Positions 62,360 through 64,000 of a stretch of 64,000 nt of DNA are shown piece after piece. The translations under genes were made by a program, and so were the position numbers. The stretch comes from Neelides folsomi. Its lineage: Eukaryota; Arthropoda; Collembola; Neelipleona; Neelidae. The stretch spans positions 1-64,000 of the forward strand of contig JAQGBZ010000136.1 in assembly GCA_034687125.1 (NCBI GenBank), read 5' to 3'. The notes under the pieces were generated by a model. It did no database searches and was not told the origin of the DNA. It worked only from the letters and a program-made list of their open reading frames with translations. Position 1 is the first letter of the stretch; each line of letters starts with the position of its first letter.

Positions 62360-64000
62360 AAAGATAGTATCTATAGTATATTATTATATTATTGAATCAG
62401 AATTTATCTTATTGGATTTAGATTTATATTAGAATTAAAAAAATTATCAATAGAATAATGAAAGGAAAAATACCAATAGGTATTTGGCATTTTTTTGCAT
62501 TTATCGTATCTTTGAGCCTAGCCACACAAAAAATATTTTAATATTATTATATTTTTTTTGTTTTTGAGCGCCATTTGAATCGTGTTTCATATTTTAATTT
62601 TACTCAAAATGAAGCGTCTCATTAACTCGTTGCTCACATTGACATTGACAATAGTGAGTTTAGTCGTCGTTTTGGTTTGGTAACTCACAGGTAACGATTT
62701 GTGTTATGTATTCGTAGATTACATTATTATTATTTACTAAAAAAATAAATATTTTATATTTTAGTATACTTAAGATAGGCAGCATAAATGCTATCTTTAT
62801 TTATATTAGGACTTATTGTTAGATGAAACTAATTATTTCCCCTCGCAAAACCATTTTGTAAATTTCGCGAAATTGATTTTTGTGGGTGTTGAGGAATGTG
62901 GTTATATGATACTTATAAGCCGAGAAAATTTCCGTTTCGTGCTTAATATTTTAACTGTTCGTGTATCGGGGGCCGCTGCTTATTCCAATCATTTATTATT
63001 AATACCAACTTCCCCAGTGAAAGCCTACGTCCACAGCTACTAAATACATTTTCAAAGCATTTTTCTTTCAACTCTTTCACCTAAAAGGCATTTTTGTTTC
63101 TTGTAACAATTTTGAACTTACTAAAGATTTTGTGTTAAGATTTCATTCGAGAAAGAACAAAAATCACATTGTCTTAAAGCCTATCGCATCGATATTCAGT
63201 TAACAAGTAAAAAATAATACATTCGTATATTATTTATTTAAGGAATGAGTATTACAAGATAAAAAGTCACATATAAAACATTTAGATTTAAAAGGCAATT
63301 ACAATATTATATATATTTAAAGTATGCAAATACATAATATTGTAAACTCTAAATGTAAGTATATAAGTATATTTGTAATATTATAATATCATTAATTACT
63401 AATAATCTCATATTTATATGCTCGACCAACCATTACTTACTGCGAGAGAAAGTTTATCTAATCTCAACAAATTTCGTTATAATTATTATGTTCGTTATAT
63501 TATGATCGTGCATTACATAATTACCTAAATATTTCCATTACATATTGTATGGGTTAAATGAAGAAAAGAAGAAAAATTTTATTTGTGTCAATTTGATAGG
63601 CGATCTTGAAGAGAAATGGTCGGAGACTTTTGAGATCTCAATGGCTGGTGTCGGGTGGCGGGTCTACCCCCAAACACCATGGTTAACTTCAGTTTTGTAC
63701 AGGAGGAGGAGAAACCAGGTAACTGCATAAATTTTTAATATTCAATTAATGGAAATAGACCTCAATTATTGAGGGAGTGATTGATATCCACTCGATATAG
63801 GCCAATTATTTATGGACAACTTTTAAAAAATTGTTTCACCTCTAACTCTAACTAACCATATAACAGTGTAACATTAGGAAATTATACCTTGAAGAATGAT
63901 TTTAGTTTTAGTTTTTTAGTTTTAGTCTTATGTTAGAATAGAATTATTTTAGTTTAGAATTATGATTAATGTAATATATTATCCCGAATACTGAATACCG

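Larger units (their letters stand above)
59535..64000. other. AT-rich intergenic region upstream of USP9X, cluster of foldbacks
   Basis: No convincing gene. 59535-61500 is plain AT-rich DNA; a stretch near 60240-60720 is more balanced and may hold promoter elements. Four foldback elements lie at 61546-62359. A possible internal or first exon on the + strand is at 63600-63718: an AG acceptor, an open frame holding MAGVGWRVYPQTPWLTSVLY and a GTAACT donor. No match is recognised. Confidence 0.5.

Noticed and set aside
62625-62682. Small open frame MKRLINSLLTLTLTIVSLVV, signal-peptide-like
   Set aside because: Ends after about 24 codons with no following exon, and short hydrophobic frames are common in T-rich DNA.
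1-64000. Prokaryotic features: operons, CRISPR arrays, riboswitches, phage or plasmid systems
   Set aside because: Spliced metazoan genes throughout; the repeats are foldback transposons, not spacer-repeat arrays.

Overview
The window is nuclear DNA from an animal. Genes are split by short, AT-rich GT-AG introns, intergenic DNA is AT-rich, and every recognised gene is a metazoan family. The four-LDLa/sushi/trypsin protease (ModSP type) and the upSET-type PHD/SET protein point to an arthropod. A crustacean such as a copepod is my guess, but nothing in the sequence fixes the species.

Layout. Ten protein-coding genes were rebuilt exon by exon. NFXL1-like (+, 614-3864) converges on an SLC45-type sugar/H+ carrier (-, 4097-7427). 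A modular serine protease follows (-, 8699-12694). PP4 catalytic subunit (-, 14103-15543) lies head to head with an HACD3-like dehydratase (+, 16256-17969). Then come Pur-alpha (-, 21110-24882), an upSET/KMT2E-type PHD-SET protein (-, 26439-33696), a Di-Ras GTPase (-, 34720-35986), a BTB protein resembling BTBD8 (-, 38211-44425), and a USP9X/fat facets deubiquitinase with about 29 exons (-, 46502-59534). The last 4.5 kb has no convincing gene. Reading frames stay open across the junctions I checked, so these look like working genes. One SLC45 junction could not be fixed.

Between and inside the genes are many small foldback elements (MITE-like), in at least six families. The commonest is a palindrome of about 80 bp beginning TACAGGGTGGGCCATAAGT, seen eight times. 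A decayed Tc1/mariner-like fragment at about 41957-42497 ends with the same motif and may mark the superfamily that moves them.

The genes do not form a pathway or operon; this is ordinary chromosomal neighbourhood. The points most worth checking are an HACD3 homologue whose catalytic tyrosine position is isoleucine, an 8-nt microexon that completes an LDLa module in the protease, a 72-nt near-perfect hairpin in a BTBD8-like intron, and an inverted MITE pair flanking exons of the SLC45 gene. I did not find a clearly new multi-gene system.
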